Positions 39,601 to 52,685 of a DNA stretch of 64,000 nt are shown here, in pieces. Source of the DNA: Helopsaltes ochotensis (Eukaryota > Chordata > Aves > Passeriformes > Locustellidae). The position numbers were made by a program, and so were the translations under genes. The notes under the pieces were generated by a model that worked only from the letters and a program-made list of their open reading frames with translations, searched no databases and had not been told where the DNA came from. The stretch's first letter is position 1. The number at the start of each line of letters is the position of its first letter. The DNA is taken from NCBI GenBank assembly GCA_013400155.1, contig VXBM01000025.1, positions 1-64,000 on the forward strand, written 5' to 3'.

Positions 39601-42600
39601 ACGTTATAATTAAAGGAAAAGGAAAGTAATGTGCTTTCTTGTCCTATTTACATGCCTCTAAAACATTCTGCAGTCATTCCAGAGGTGATTCTGTAGGAAT
39701 TCTCTGGACTACAGAATGTAGATGTTCTCACAAATAATTGTGTAGTGAGATTTATGCTAGTATATGGCATTTTGAGATTACAGAAGTCACCACTGCATCC
39801 ACTGTAAGAAATAATTTCTCCTTGCTGGCAATTGCTGAAACTCCCATACCAAGATGAGAGAGGCAGCTGATCACAGGTGTTCAGAAAGTCACCAGGCAGT
39901 GAGTCTAAGTTTAAAACCATACACCTGAAGGTGAACAAATGCTGTCCTTAGCTCAGCTCTCCTTGTTTTGGGTGTACACACAGCTGGTGTAATTGTCTGA
40001 TCAGAACTCAACGCAGACAACACCTTAACCCTCCTTTGTGGCATACAAATTCTGGGCTTTCCTATTAAAAAACCAATCAAAATCATATTTTCATCTTCTA
40101 CTTCTGAAAGATTGAAGTGCATCTAAAATCTATCTGGCTCAGACATTTTTCAGACTGTGAGATTCTGCAGCTGATGTTTTAAAGTATGGGTTTGGCAGAA
40201 GATGTCCTCAAACTGCTCTGTTGAAGTCTCGAAGCCTCCTAATACGCATTTTCTTCCTGAATGTCATTGGAATGCTTTTATCTTGGTTCCAACATCACCT
40301 TGCCACAGGGTAAATCGTAATGGCTTATGGTGAAACTTGATGCCAGTTCCCAAGAGAACAACTGCTTGCATTTCTATGTGCCCATAATGTCCCAGTTCAC
40401 CAATGGGTTTAATTGAAATTTTGTTACAGAACACTTTGGGGGGTAGTCTGTGATTAAACAATGCATATTAATTGCAGAAACTACACTGAAATAATAAAAA
40501 ATTTAGACATCTGTGCTATTTTCTAAGCATTCAACTTCCATGACACCTTTTGAAGAACTGCTCACTTTCCAAGATAATCAGCAAATATATTTAAACACGG
40601 GTAGCAAGAGTTTTGATCTTATCAGTCAGTTGTACATGAGTAATATGTTTCCATCAGTGCTCTTAAAAAGAATAACGTGCAAACTTTTTTATTCTTATTT
40701 TAAGTCAATTTTAGTATGTTATACAATTTAAAGTAAACCCAATTGTTTTCTAGGTCAGGAAGTGGTGTTCAAGTGCCTTGGAGAAGGAATTCTGGAAAAG
40801 GCCTTTCAGGGATATAATGCTTGTATTTTTGCCTATGGACAGACAGGTGAGTGCCATAAAGGGGGAGAACACTTTATGCACGTGGGAAATGAGAACAACA
40901 AAACATAAATATTAAGGTAGATAACATTCCAAATTTGAATTTTGAAATATCATATTTCATATACATCTAGTGACAAGTGAATTCTTAAAAGCAGCTCTGT
41001 CAGTATGATCTTGGTTGGTACCTGTTGGGACCTCTTTCAAAGCCTGAAAGCAGTAGTTCCTACTGGAGACTCGTTCAGTTTCTAGTGTTCACGTGTGTTC
41101 AAGGGCTCCCAAGTAATGTCCCTGTTGAAAGAAACCTTCAGGATAATTTCTCTTTTTGTTTGCCTTTACCTTGTCCAAAGAATAAGCTATCTGTCTGGAA
41201 TAGCATGCCATGTTGTTTTGATACATGCTACTGGAGCAATGAAAAGAGAATTAAAATGTGCTTCTTAAATGAGTGAGTAATTAAGAAATTATATTCTAAA
41301 GCATTTTCTTCTCATTTTTTTTTTTAGGTTCTGGAAAATCCTTTTCCATGATGGGCAATGCAGAGCAGCTGGGTCTGATCCCACGGCTCTGTTGTGCTTT
41401 ATTTCAGAGAATCTCTATAGAAGAAAATGAATCTCATACTTTTAAAGTTGAAGTGTCCTATATGGAAATCTACAATGAGAAAGTTAGAGATCTGCTTGAC
41501 CCAAAAGGGTGAGTAGCTTTACTTTCCCCCACAGCCTTCTGTATTTTTGTCTAAAACTCTAAAAATAGGGATTGGTTTTGGAGAGGGCTTTTTCAGAATG
41601 TATGTTTATATGACTTCTTTAGAGAGGATTAGATATCAAACACCAGAAAAAAGAGAATATTCATGTGAAGATTGTATACAAAATAGTAACTGGTATGATT
41701 AATTTAAACAATTTAATTTAAACAGTGAAGATACCATCCTACTGATGCAAACAAATACTGTATGAAGTACTTTACCACCAGAAAGCAAAACCACATAGAA
41801 GGAAATTCTGGAGTATTTTTGCTGGATAATCCTGGCAATATTTGTTCAGGAATTTTCATCAGCTAGAAGAAATTTGAAGCTTATTTACAGCTTGGTCCTT
41901 ATGGTTTAGATGTTGAACTTTTTTAAACGTGGAAATGTGACACCTTAGAATATACTTAGGAATTCTTTCTTCTGTTTTGTCTACACAGAAATAGTGGTCA
42001 GGCACTCCAGCTTGGAGATGTGTATACAGGAAGTAGTTTGACAGGACTTTTTCAGCTGAGCATTGATATATATGGTTTATATTTCAATTCTTGAACATTG
42101 TTGCTGAGGGTGTTGTATGCAAGTTAGTTAACAAGATAGATTTCAGACTTACTTGGTATGTGTCAATAAAGTGTAGAAAATGTGAGAAGAATGGAAACTT
42201 CAGCGAATTGCTGGGGGGAGGATTTTTAGTTTCCTTTTATTTTTTTTTTTTTGCTCAGCATTCTTTCTGCCAGTTAAGGCATTTCAGGTTTTGTTTCTGC
42301 CACAAATACTGTGGTGGGAGGATGCATTAAAAATAATTTATGTATATAGATCAAAACTGGTTAGGTTAGTTTGAGTCTTTATTGTTTTAGTTACAAATTC
42401 TGGAATAATTTCTTCTTCCTGTTACAATTAAAAAAGAAACAAATTGACTTCTGCTATATAAAAGGTGCTTATTTCATATTAGGGTAGTTTTTGGATTTCC
42501 ATGCTAATTAGTCGATTGTACATGAGGTGTACTTTGTTCCACAGGAGTCGGCAGTCCCTCAAGGTTCGAGAGCACAAGGTGTTGGGTCCATATGTCGATG

Positions 42601-45600
42601 GCCTGTCTCAGCTGGCTGTTACAAACTTTGAGGTAAATCTAAAACAGGGACAAGTTTATAAATAACACCTATATACATGAGCAATAGGTGTCTCAGAAGA
42701 GGTAAACTAATGTCTAAATCCAGATATTTTGGTTCTTGAGTGATTATGGTCTCTGGCAATTGCAAAGATCTTCCCTAATTCTTCAGGAATATTTATTCCA
42801 TGTGGGAGCACTGGGTTTGCCCTTATGTTAGTTACAAATATAGTAGTGATATCTGATTAATTTGCAATTTCACTGCATATTATATGTGCCATGAGTACAA
42901 TATTTGCTTGACACAGGAGATGTGAGGATTCTAAAATAGGGATATTAGTCTTCCAGCATGAATTTGACTTTGTTGTTGAATACTACATTCTGTTTTATAT
43001 AGGGGTGTGTATATAGGTAATTCATAACTTAAATCACAACAGCATCTAAGCCCACTTGATTTACCAGAACACATTCAAATAAATGAGTATTGTGGAAGCC
43101 AGTGAACCACTATAGGCACAATAGAAAAAATTGAAGCAGCTTTATGAATTGTGTAGGGCTTTCTTTTTATGAGGAAACTGATTTGGAAATCTGATTTGGA
43201 AGTGTTTTTTAAAAAAAAAAATATTAATTTTTTGTGTAGTGTTATGTTTTGCTTTTTATGTTTTGGGTTTTTTTTATTTTTATTTTTCTGCAGCATCTGT
43301 GCATATTTATACATACATAAAAACTTCTTTTGAAGCTTTTATGGTGAATTGCTTACTTTGAAACCACACCTCCTTTGTGCAAATTCTAGTACATGTTGTT
43401 TGTGCTTAGGTTTTGGCTGATGACTTCCGAAACGGTTTTGGAAGACTCAGCAGGCACATATGTCAGGCTCTGCATAGTCATCTTTGTCTTGCACATGTGG
43501 GAAGGTACAGGTTGAAGTGAGGTTTTGAGCCAATTAAGTGAAGATAGCATTAGTGCAAGTCAGTAAAGAGGTGCCATGTGTTCACTGGTGTAAGTGAATC
43601 TGTGCTGACCTGATTCCTGGCGTTAAACAATATGATTTCTAATGTGGATGTCACCAACATATTTCAGCAGCAGATAAGGAAAAGGTTCATTGGCTGTGGT
43701 TGCTGAGCTTTTAAGTGCAGCACTTAAAACAGAGGTATGATTTAACATTGTTCTGTGGACTTACATGCCTCTGTGGCAATACATTTCAAAATGTGCAAAG
43801 AATTTTCTCATTACTTCCGCCTTCCCTTCTTCCTCTTTCACACACACCCTTCCATCTAGATGGGGATTTTCTTTAGCAAGCACAATACTTTGCTTTTATC
43901 CCAGCATCCCTTTTTACTCTTTTTGCTCTAGGATATTGAGTCACTGATGTCAGAGGGAAACAAATCACGAACAGTTGCAGCAACCAACATGAATGAAGAA
44001 AGCAGCCGCTCTCATGCCGTGTTCAATATTATCGTGACTCAGACACTCTATGACCTGCATTCTGGTGTATGTAGTTCTGTTGATTAATTTATGAAGTTGT
44101 GGTGGATTCTTCTTCTTCCGTTCTCTTTCACATACATCATCTGTTTAGCTGTGCTTTGGCTTTTGGTGCCATGGAGTCCAGTAATCAAGATTGAGAGAAC
44201 CCTGCAAGAGTGAGGAAGCACACCAGATAAAACAAACAGTTGGATCACTTTTTAAGATTATGTTGACACCATGAAACCTTCTTACGTCTTAACTGTTGCT
44301 GGAGTGTTTTTGATGGCCTACTCTGCCGTGAGAGTATTGATATTACCACATGGCTGATTCTGGTTCCGTGGTGCTTCAGGCCTTTACTAGAAAATATATA
44401 GGTGACTTCTAAAGATCAGTAAGACCTCTGACAATTCCTTCTTCTCTCATGTCTCGAGTGTGATGTTTTAACACACGTTAGTGTGAAGAATAGTGTTTCA
44501 TGGTGCCAGTGTCAGGCGTGTTGGTGCTTCATGCTAGCGTTTCTTAGCTGTTGTTCTCCCATGTCCCATCTGTGCAGAATTCTGGAGAGAAGGTCAGCAA
44601 GGTCAGTCTGGTGGATTTGGCGGGGAGCGAGAGAGTGTCCAAAACGGGAGCTGCAGGAGAGCGCCTGAAGGAAGGCAGCAACATAAACAAGTAAGGCATC
44701 GGCATATGCAAGCTGCAAACCCTGATCCTGAAGGAGTCCGTGTTGGTTCCCTGGCCTCCTCTTGGTGTGCTTGTCACAAGTCAGCTCAAATGAGCTTCGT
44801 CAGAAGCAGTTCAATATGGCTTTTTCAGCTGCTCTGTGCGTTTCCTGACATTGGCATAGGGATCCTGATTCATACTTGACTCAGATGAGAGCTATATGAA
44901 TTTTATCTGGAAAAAGTGACAGCAGTGCTCTTTAATTAGGCATATACATTTTGTGATTCATTTATACACCCTATCCCCAGGCTCATGTGTTTGTCTCATC
45001 GTCTGCTTAAGGAAGAATGCAAAGTTGCAGAGTTGAATGGCTTTGTTCCAACATGAATTAAAATATGTAAGGGTATAATGCACAGTTTGAGAAAATCGGA
45101 TCAAAATGAAGCTGTGTTGGTTTAGCATTGCCTTGGGCATTTGTGCTCAAGCAATGGCAAGTCTCAAAGCGTGTTTTTAGCCATAATTACTGTGTTATTG
45201 TCCAAAAGCAAGAATGTAGCACACTATTACTGCTGTCCTAAATGTACTGATTTTCTGGGAAAGAAGAAGTGTAGCTGTTGCATTAAAAGTTACTGCTTTT
45301 TCAATTTATTTCAAAATGTTACAAAATGTTTTGGTATTTTATGTCAACAATGACAGCACTATGTATGAACAGCACACATACTTACAATGATTCAAATATA
45401 CGTCTTGTTAATTTGATCATATTTGCTCTTTTTAGCTTTGTTTCTAATCTACTTTGTGTTTAATACATCATATTGGTAGCCACATTGGCATAGCTCTTAT
45501 GAAACAAAATTATGTGGCGTTTTTTGCCTAATGGCAGATACTGTAACCTTACCTCACAGGTTCCTAGTTAAATTCAGATTTGTTTTACTAGAAACTGTAT

Positions 45601-48600
45601 TTGTAGTTTGCATAAACAAAGGTGAAATTAAATGTTTCTTTCTAATTTTTGGGAAAGAATTCAAATGCCACCTCTCCCAACAGTTATTAGCAAATTGCAA
45701 ATATGAGTATAGATAGAGAAATACTTCATTTTTTTTCTTTTAGGATATTTATTCAGTGTTAAACTTGTATGGTATCAATGCAGTAGGAGAGGGTTGTTTA
45801 GCCCAGAGAGTTTCCAATAAAAGCACCGAGCATTTCTGTAAAAGGTATATTAAAATCAAAACTGGACAGCTCTACATTTTGCATTCAATTGAGTTCTTAT
45901 ATGATATAAATCTGTAATACTTAGTCCATTTATTTAACTTTTTCTATTTGAAATCTCTTTTGGAACTCATAGGCAAAAGAGAATTCTTAGTGCTGTGCTT
46001 GGTGTCTTCTGTTAGAGTTTTGCTGTTGGAGCTTTAATGAAGTCTGACTTTTTTAAGCCTCAAAATAGACGTACATGTTTAGTCAGACTAGTCCTTCAGA
46101 GAACATTGTGTGCCATCTTCTTCAGAGTGCGATGCAACTTACTTATTAGAGAAAGTTAATAATTTTTTCTGGAGTGATAGAGTATATTTAAACCATATAC
46201 CTTACTATGTCAGCTCCTTTTCTTTTATAAAAAACCCCAGTAACACTTATCAGTGGCATGTGTTATGTTTCATGAGATAAAAAATGGAACTGCTGGCAAG
46301 TAATTTTATGTTTTATTGCCTTGAAGAAGAATGTGGAAATAATGTGTCTGTTTATTTAGTGTCTGTACTGTTTGTTTCTGATGAAAACTGGCTAGAGCTG
46401 TGGCTAGATGCCGCCTTGGTTCCACAGCTTTTCCTACTGAAAACATTCTTTCCTGAGCTGGGGACAGCATGTTGCAGGAGGAGGCTGCTCTCCCTCTTAC
46501 TGAAGCAACTGAGAGTTGTGTCATTTTGTGTCAACATCTTCCTCAAGTTGTAATAGAGATGGTTTTTTTTCTCAGAGCTGATGCAGAGTTGCCTTGGTTT
46601 TTGGGAGATTTGCCATACCTCATAGAAAAGCTGGATGTGCTTGTTCCCATACCCAGTGTAGAAAAGGAGGTGTTTAACAACTATTTGTGGTGTAGTCAAA
46701 GAGCTACGTAGAGCACAGTAGTAGGAGGAAACAGAATAAACAATCTGTCAATTAGTGGCTACAAAAAACTTTCTGTGAGCAGTCTGCAATTTCACCTCTG
46801 ATTACTAAAATCATAGCTGTTGTCATTTTAACTTTAGAATGCAAAAAGAAGATGTAGGCAGAGGCAAGGAATGGGTTGGGACAGGTCTGGCTCCAATCTG
46901 ATTTGAGGGAGGGGTTTAACTAATAGAAAAGTGGGTTCTGCTCTTAGAAGAATTTGGTTCTAAATTGTAAAGATGTATCTTGAATGGGTGTTATTTAGGG
47001 GCAGAGTTGTGTCCCTGTGATGGGGAAGTGCCACTTCCTTTTGAATGCTGCTGGCTCAGGCCCATGGTGGGAGTGTGCCCACTAGCAAGGACAGCCTGGT
47101 CACGCCTGAGGAACAGGGACAAGGAGAACAGACAGTGTGCAGAAATGGCACTTTCCTGTAAACTTGTAGCATGTCCATTCTGCTTCTTCTGGACTGACTC
47201 AGTCTGCTGTGTGCTGTGGGCTTAGGCCATCTGGCTGATTCATTATATAAGTACCGTGAGATAGGATCAGAGTAATGACAGATCTCTGATGCATCATTCA
47301 GCACGAAGCAAAGCAGCTGATGACTCCTGTAGTCATTTTGTTGGGCAGCCGTTCCTTTTGCTGCTTCCCTTAATGTCTTTAAGCAGCTTTGTATTATGAA
47401 ATCTCAAGCAAACTACGTAAATGATTCCAGTTTGGCTTTTGTTGCAGATGTTAAGTTACTCTTAAAATAAGATCAGTATTTTTAAGGAGCAGTAATATTA
47501 TCACAGTTTTTAATCCCATGTTAATAAACTGTACCTTATAATTTCCTGTTCATTAAAATGCAGTACCCACAACTCAAATTGGTGTTGCAGCCCAGTTGGG
47601 AAGTAGTTTTCAATCACAGGTCTTTTTGAATCCCTCCTGGCTGTCCATTTCTTCCCCCTTCCTCAGGGTTTGGCTTCGGTTTTCACATTTGCCCTCATTT
47701 AAAGAGAGAATGAGGAATCAGAGGAAAGTAGTTTAGAGTTTTTTTAGCTTTATGCCCCTTGGACTCCATTGGGAGTGTGTTGGTGGTGCTTTTCAGTTGT
47801 GCTGGAGGAGGTTGCTATGGAGCAGCATGGAGCATCCTACTGTTTGCTCCTGCATGTTTAGTATGCTGTCATCTCTCTCTGTGGAGATCAGAGGCTGGAA
47901 GCAAGGACTAGTTCTCCTTTTTCTGTCCTTCTCTCACAAACATTCAGAGATTATTAGGCTTTTCTTCAGCCTACAAAACTAAACTTCTATTTTTGCTATG
48001 AATTTTTCAGAGGTGAATCAGAAAGTTATCCTACAGGGAAATTTGCAAAATAGAGGGTTCTCTTAGGAGTTCAGATTAGCTAGCATTTCGTTGAATTTCT
48101 ATTTATGTTGCTCCCGGGTCTGTGCTATCTTTGTATGCAAGATGGGATACCTTTTGAGGCACATGTAATGGTTCTTGTTAACTTACCCTTGGATATCTTC
48201 TTTGAAATACTCTTCTACAACATTTTCTGAACCAGTGGCAGTTTCAAGCGGCACTGAGGCTCTGTTATAAATATTGTGTAAATGCTGCCTATAAACCAAA
48301 ATAGTATTACTTCTTTGAAAAGAAAACACAAGAAGGTGGAGTGGGACAGTGCAATTATGATTTGTTTGACTATCTAATTGCAATGCTGCTGAAGCTTTTT
48401 CCATGATACTTCTAGAGAGTAACTAGATATTTGAGCAGGAGTGTAACAGACCCAGAATTCTCTTGGACTTCAGCGATGTCTCCTTTAAAACCCTTTGGAC
48501 TGCTGTTTAATGTTCTCAGGCTCCTCAACAAGCTCGTTATCTTAAACATACTCACCCCAAGAGCCCTGATGTCGCTTAAAATTTACACAGGGTTGTATAA

Positions 48601-51600
48601 GAATTGCATAATATAGCACACATATGCTTTGCATGGATTGCTGATGCAATTAACTCCTGTTGGTAGAAGTTGTACGTGTACCAAAATGCGAGAGTTGGCT
48701 ATTTTCTTCACAGTTCTAGAGTGTTGTTTGGGATTCAGCTGCCTGCTAAGCTGTTTGGGGGCTTTTCTCTTTCATACTTGTGCATCACCTTTGTAACTGG
48801 GAGATCATTTGGTCTGTGCCCCCCAGAAGAGGCTGCTGAGGCTCTACCTCAATCATAACCCAACCCATTTGTCAAGGGACCTCCTAATCTGCCTCTTCTC
48901 ATCAGCAGCCTTCTATGGCTTTGTGGTGGCTGGCTTGTCACTGATTCAGCAGGCAGATGAGTATGAGTATGAGATCCTGGGCCATGGCTGGATTTGTTCT
49001 GAGGATGCGTCCTTATGGCTGGAGAATTGTTCAGTTTTAGTTGGCGTTTGAGTCAGTGCTCTCAAACATTGTTCCCAGAGACAGGAGTTCTTGCTATGCT
49101 GGCAACACTGACTTGTAACACTGTCATGAGACTGTCCAAATCAGAAAGATTTTTATCCTCTGAGAAAAGGTGGATGTCTAATCAAGGGCAGTGATTTTTC
49201 ATATACTGAGGCAGTCTGTTTTACACTTTTCAAACTATTCTAAATATTTCAACGTAGTCTCAGTCTTTCTGAAATATGATCTCAGTACCACCTATGATGA
49301 AACACTCTTGATAACAGTTTTTTTCCTGCAAATATATAATTTTAAAGAAGTAAACTGCAATGGGCTTGCTGATCTCTGATGGTCATTTCCAACTTAAATT
49401 ATTCTATGATATTTTAAAAATTAGATGTGAAGCTCTGCAGAGCAATCCCTTTTTTCTGTGTTTTATTAAATCTGCATTTGGAATATGTGTTAAAGCTGTT
49501 CTGCTGTTTTGCATTTATAGATCACTTTCAACACTGGGCTTGGTTATATCATCACTTGCTGACCAAGCAGCAGGGAAGGGGAAAAACAAGTTTGTGCCTT
49601 ACAGAGACTCTGTACTCACTTGGCTTCTCAAGGTAATTTATATTTTCTGCTTACCATGTTCACAAGATGTCATCTTACTCAATTGTAGGATCATTGTAGT
49701 ATGCCTCTGTGTACATGGACTTTGCATCTTTTTTTAAAGAAATGAGTGAAGGAACTCTCATAGTTGTTCCAAGTAATATGGACATCTAAGTGTATCTTAT
49801 GTTAATTCAATATTAAATCCTACTTGACTATTTTCTGTTGTAATGGAATCAAAGGTGGTAGAGGTCGCTAGAACTGTTTATGGAACACACAGATTAGTTT
49901 ATATCCAGGATGCATTTCAGTGCCTAAATAGAACTTTCAGTGCCTTTATTAAGTATTTTAAGTCTCTTTGTGAGGACACTGTATAGTCTCAGAAGAATTT
50001 TTAACTCTTGAACTTTCTGTGGCTGCATTACAGGACAACTTGGGAGGAAACAGCCAAACTGCCATGATAGCCACAATTAGTCCAGCAGCAGACAACTACG
50101 AAGAAACACTCTCAACTCTGAGATATGCAGATAGAGCCAAAAGGATAGTTAATCATGCTGTGGTGAATGAAGATCCAAATGCTAGGGTCATCAGAGAATT
50201 ACGTGAAGAAGTTGAAAAACTGAAAGAACAGCTCTCACAAGCTGAGGTAACCTTATACACAGTACCATGTAAAATCAGTTTCTCAAGGAAATGTCACATT
50301 CTGTGTGGAAGAGTAGCTTTCTTACAAAATGTGGAAAGGAGGAGTCTTGCACCCATACTTTTTTCTTTCTTTCCTTTTTTAAAGAAATAATTAACCTTTT
50401 TTCCTGAATCCAACATAATGTATGCTTATCTTGAATAACTTTTGAATGAGGACAACATTGTACTGGTGACCAAAGGATGGTGGCCCTTTTCAGTTCTTGA
50501 AGAACTTAAGGCCAAGCAATAATTGATGCAGCACAAATAAGGACTACATTACACCTTCAGTGTGTAGACTCACTTATTAGCAGAATTTTTTTTTTGCATT
50601 AGTCGACAATATGTAATGTCAGATGGAAAAGTGTGAAAAGTCACAAATATGTTATTAAACAATAAAATTTAGGGGACATTTCTCTCTGACATTTGTGAAA
50701 ATCTATTAAAAATTGTCAAAAATGCAACACTGAAAACCATCAACAATTTGCTTCACTGCTTTGATAGTTGATACTGTGTGATTGATGCTTGTCTTCGATT
50801 TATAGTTCTGCTTGAATAAAGTATCCAGGTAGTTTATTTGGTATCCAGAATATCTGCAAAAATTAGATACTTACCAGATTGGAAAATATTTTTAATATTT
50901 TCAGGGAAGACATAAATACTGATGGAAAAGGAACAGAACTGTGCTTGAGGGTAAATTTGTGTGGTGTTTAAATTTCATTGTCAGTTAAGGAATAGTGTTA
51001 TTCATGTGAACACATCCTTGTATGCTGAAATGGGAAAAATCTTCTCTAAGGAAAAGGAGCCATTCACTTTTTTAATAAATAAAAACCTATTCTAAGCCCT
51101 TATTTTAATTTGGAAAATATTATTGTAGCATGTTGTTAATTACGTTGGCAAGCTGCAGCTGAACACAATCAGTAGGAAGGTGTCCAAAATCTTACTAATT
51201 ATTTTGTTAAGTGTTTTCTCTTCTACCTTCTGTTAAAAACAATTATATAGGGTTATAGGCCAGCCTGTTCAATTGTTTCTTGGCACTGGACATATTCAAG
51301 CCCTTTGCTTGAACAATTTCCTGTTGTGAAATGAGAAGCTTGTTTTAGCTCCAGAACATGCCTTCCTTTGAAGGTAATCAACATGGTCAGTCTAAAAGCT
51401 TTAATGCAACTCGAAGAACATTTTAAAAAACCAAGATAGAATGGAAGGCTAAATGTCTGGAAGATTTTGTGTTAGAAACCACTTTTGGAAGAAAGACATT
51501 GCACTTGAACTTCAGACAGCTAGGAATCAAAGTTTTTAAATACTCACATATATTTATATAGACAGTGAAGTTTGAGTGGCCAGGCCCAGAGATTTTATTG

Positions 51601-52598
51601 TTCTTTCTATTAGATCTGGAGCTACATCAATCTTCAGGTATTTCAGATCTGGATACAACAAAGGTTGTTTCTGTCCTCCTCCTTTGCAAGTTTCTTATTT
51701 CTTCAACTCCTACCTTAAAAAACCTGGGGACATAGTAGAAATCTATACTTGATGCATTAGATATTATGTTGCTGTGTTCAGTTTCCTTGTGCAAGCAGAT
51801 GTCGCAGTGGTAAGAGCGTCTGAGGGTTTTTGCTAATTCCTACCTTTCAGGCCATGAAGGCACCAGAACTGAAGGAAAAATTGGAAGAATCAGAAAAACT
51901 AATAAAAGAGCTGACAGTCACCTGGGAAGAAAAGCTAAGGAAAACAGAAGAAATTGCACAGGTACTTCAGAAATTTTTTGGAGGAAAGCCAGATACTTGT
52001 ATAGTACTAGTCCGCTGAACTTCATGAACTTTTGTGGACTATGCTGTTTTCCCACTACCTATTTGAAATATCTCTGAATTTTTGTCTTTTCCCCTTGTTT
52101 CTGGTTTTGGGGTGGGTTTGTTTGTTTGTTGGTGGTTTTTTTTTTAAGTCTAGATTTTATTAACATAAATCTAGCAGTGTCATGATAGCACTGATAAAAG
52201 CCAGTATTTGATTTTAAAATAAAACATCAAAATATGTTTAGGCAGCTCATTTATTTATAAGAACCACAGTGGGACTGGGGGGCATGTTTCGCTTGAAGTG
52301 ACTAAGAAAGTGAAGAATTACAAAAGGATCAGAATTGTGGGTGGTACCTGCTGCTCTTGCTTTTAGTGATCTCTGACCAGAAAAGGAAAATGTGTGCATG
52401 TAGTCACTAATACTTGTTTATTATTATTTTCGTACATTTAAAAAAAAAACCTTCTGGATTTTAGTGTACTTTTCCATCATTTCCTCCATCCATAGCGTGA
52501 AGAATAAGTGGTGTTGATTTCCCTTTGTGGTCCTAATGCTCCCGAAGCATGTTGTTGTGGAACCACTGTTTAAATAAATTAACAANNNNNNNNNNNNN

Positions 52599-52685
<87 letters not shown>

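Larger units (their letters stand above)
33513..40753 (+). other. KIF13A: KIF13A intron, 7.2 kb
   Basis: Largest complete intron. Holds an antisense CR1 fragment near 36906-37047, a short A-tract at 35502-35514 and a GTT-rich stretch near 35176-35193. A GC-richer patch at about 34450-34640 is open in three frames at once, which argues against coding use. No other exon or gene seen. Confidence 0.9.
40847..43931 (+). other. KIF13A: Three short KIF13A introns (481, 1036 and 1299 bp)
   Basis: Introns 40847-41327, 41509-42544 and 42633-43931, between the exons at 40754, 41328, 42545 and 43932. AT-rich, with pyrimidine tracts ahead of each acceptor; T-runs at 42240-42253 and 43201-43280. Nothing else recognised. 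Confidence 0.9.

Noticed and set aside
49361..49737. Longer protein reading through the exon at 49521
   Set aside because: The frame before 49521 overlaps a CR1 remnant and the splice acceptor. The kinesin sequence starts exactly at the acceptor.
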